Positions 42,314 through 42,357 of a stretch of DNA of 42,357 bases are shown here, one piece after another. The number at the start of each line of letters is the position of its first letter. The stretch's first letter is position 1. The position numbers and the translations under genes were made by a program. Origin of the DNA: Pseudomonadota bacterium (GTDB lineage Bacteria > Pseudomonadota > Gammaproteobacteria > Burkholderiales > Burkholderiaceae_C); NCBI GenBank assembly GCA_021847345.1, contig JAJZTW010000029.1, positions 1-42,357 of the forward strand. The letters run 5' to 3'. Below the pieces are notes generated by a model. The model made no database searches. It worked only from the letters and a program-made list of their open reading frames with translations, and was not told where the DNA came from.

Positions 42314-42357
42314 GCGCCGGCCGAATCCGAGCAGCCTGCAAGCTGCGAGGTGGAACG

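Noticed and set aside
42090..42341. 84-codon N-terminal extension of ComF
   Set aside because: It is encoded by the palindromic repeats, and the ComF zinc-ribbon start is already complete with the ATG at 42089.
1..42357. tRNA, rRNA, insertion sequence, integrase or phage genes
   Set aside because: I looked on both strands and found no tRNA-like GTTCGANTC arms in a cloverleaf setting, no transposase motifs and no phage proteins.

Overview
This 42.4 kb window is GC-rich (roughly 70% by eye), densely packed chromosomal DNA. It most probably comes from a betaproteobacterium of the order Burkholderiales. That is inference from gene content: the argB / pyrimidine 5'-nucleotidase / slmA order, the fused pabB-pabC gene, the AzlCD pair, and the TetR-controlled beta-oxidation operon. 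There is no prophage, integrase, transposase, rRNA, recognisable tRNA or CRISPR array. Coding orientation changes in blocks, and nearly all genes are intact housekeeping or physiology genes.

Layout. 1-4.4 kb: a truncated S33 peptidase gene, divergent from a complete pqqABCDE operon for the redox cofactor pyrroloquinoline quinone; two stacked hairpins separate pqqA from pqqB. 4.4-7.8 kb: a convergent pabBC fusion (para-aminobenzoate for folate), then a BtuF-like cobalamin-binding protein and an HPF/RaiA-like ribosome-associated protein. 7.8-14.8 kb: five minus-strand genes for an OmpH/Skp-like chaperone, a DUF3014 protein, a CLC antiporter, an MFS transporter and a P-type proton ATPase. 14.9-16 kb: azlCD amino-acid exporter. 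16-18.7 kb: a LysR regulator divergent from an FMN azoreductase and a pirin, with a clear inverted repeat between them. 18.7-20.8 kb: an alkylation-repair pair, an Ada-AraC-AlkA fusion overlapping an Ogt-type methyltransferase whose C-terminus is made of repeat DNA. 20.8-25 kb: a CBS-domain CLC channel and a TonB-dependent receptor preceded by a cobalamin riboswitch. 25.2-30.2 kb: stress genes (ChaB, universal stress protein, Hsp20, cyclopropane fatty acid synthase, CBS protein, phosphoribosyltransferase, DUF1345 membrane protein). 30.3-33.5 kb: argB, an orphan response regulator, a 5'-nucleotidase and slmA. 33.7-40.8 kb: a fatty-acid beta-oxidation operon led by its TetR regulator. 40.8-42.1 kb: trmL and comF.

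The most unusual structure is a family of composite palindromic repeats of about 82 bp. They occur as two tandem pairs, at 20.62-20.79 kb and 42.15-42.28 kb, in opposite orientation, with a possible degraded relic near 4.43 kb. One pair has been captured as the in-frame last 61 codons of the ogt gene. Next in interest are the degenerate glycosylase domain of the Ada-AlkA fusion, the pqqA-pqqB hairpins, and the peptidase next to pqqA as a candidate PqqA-processing enzyme. I found no convincing wholly new multigene system.
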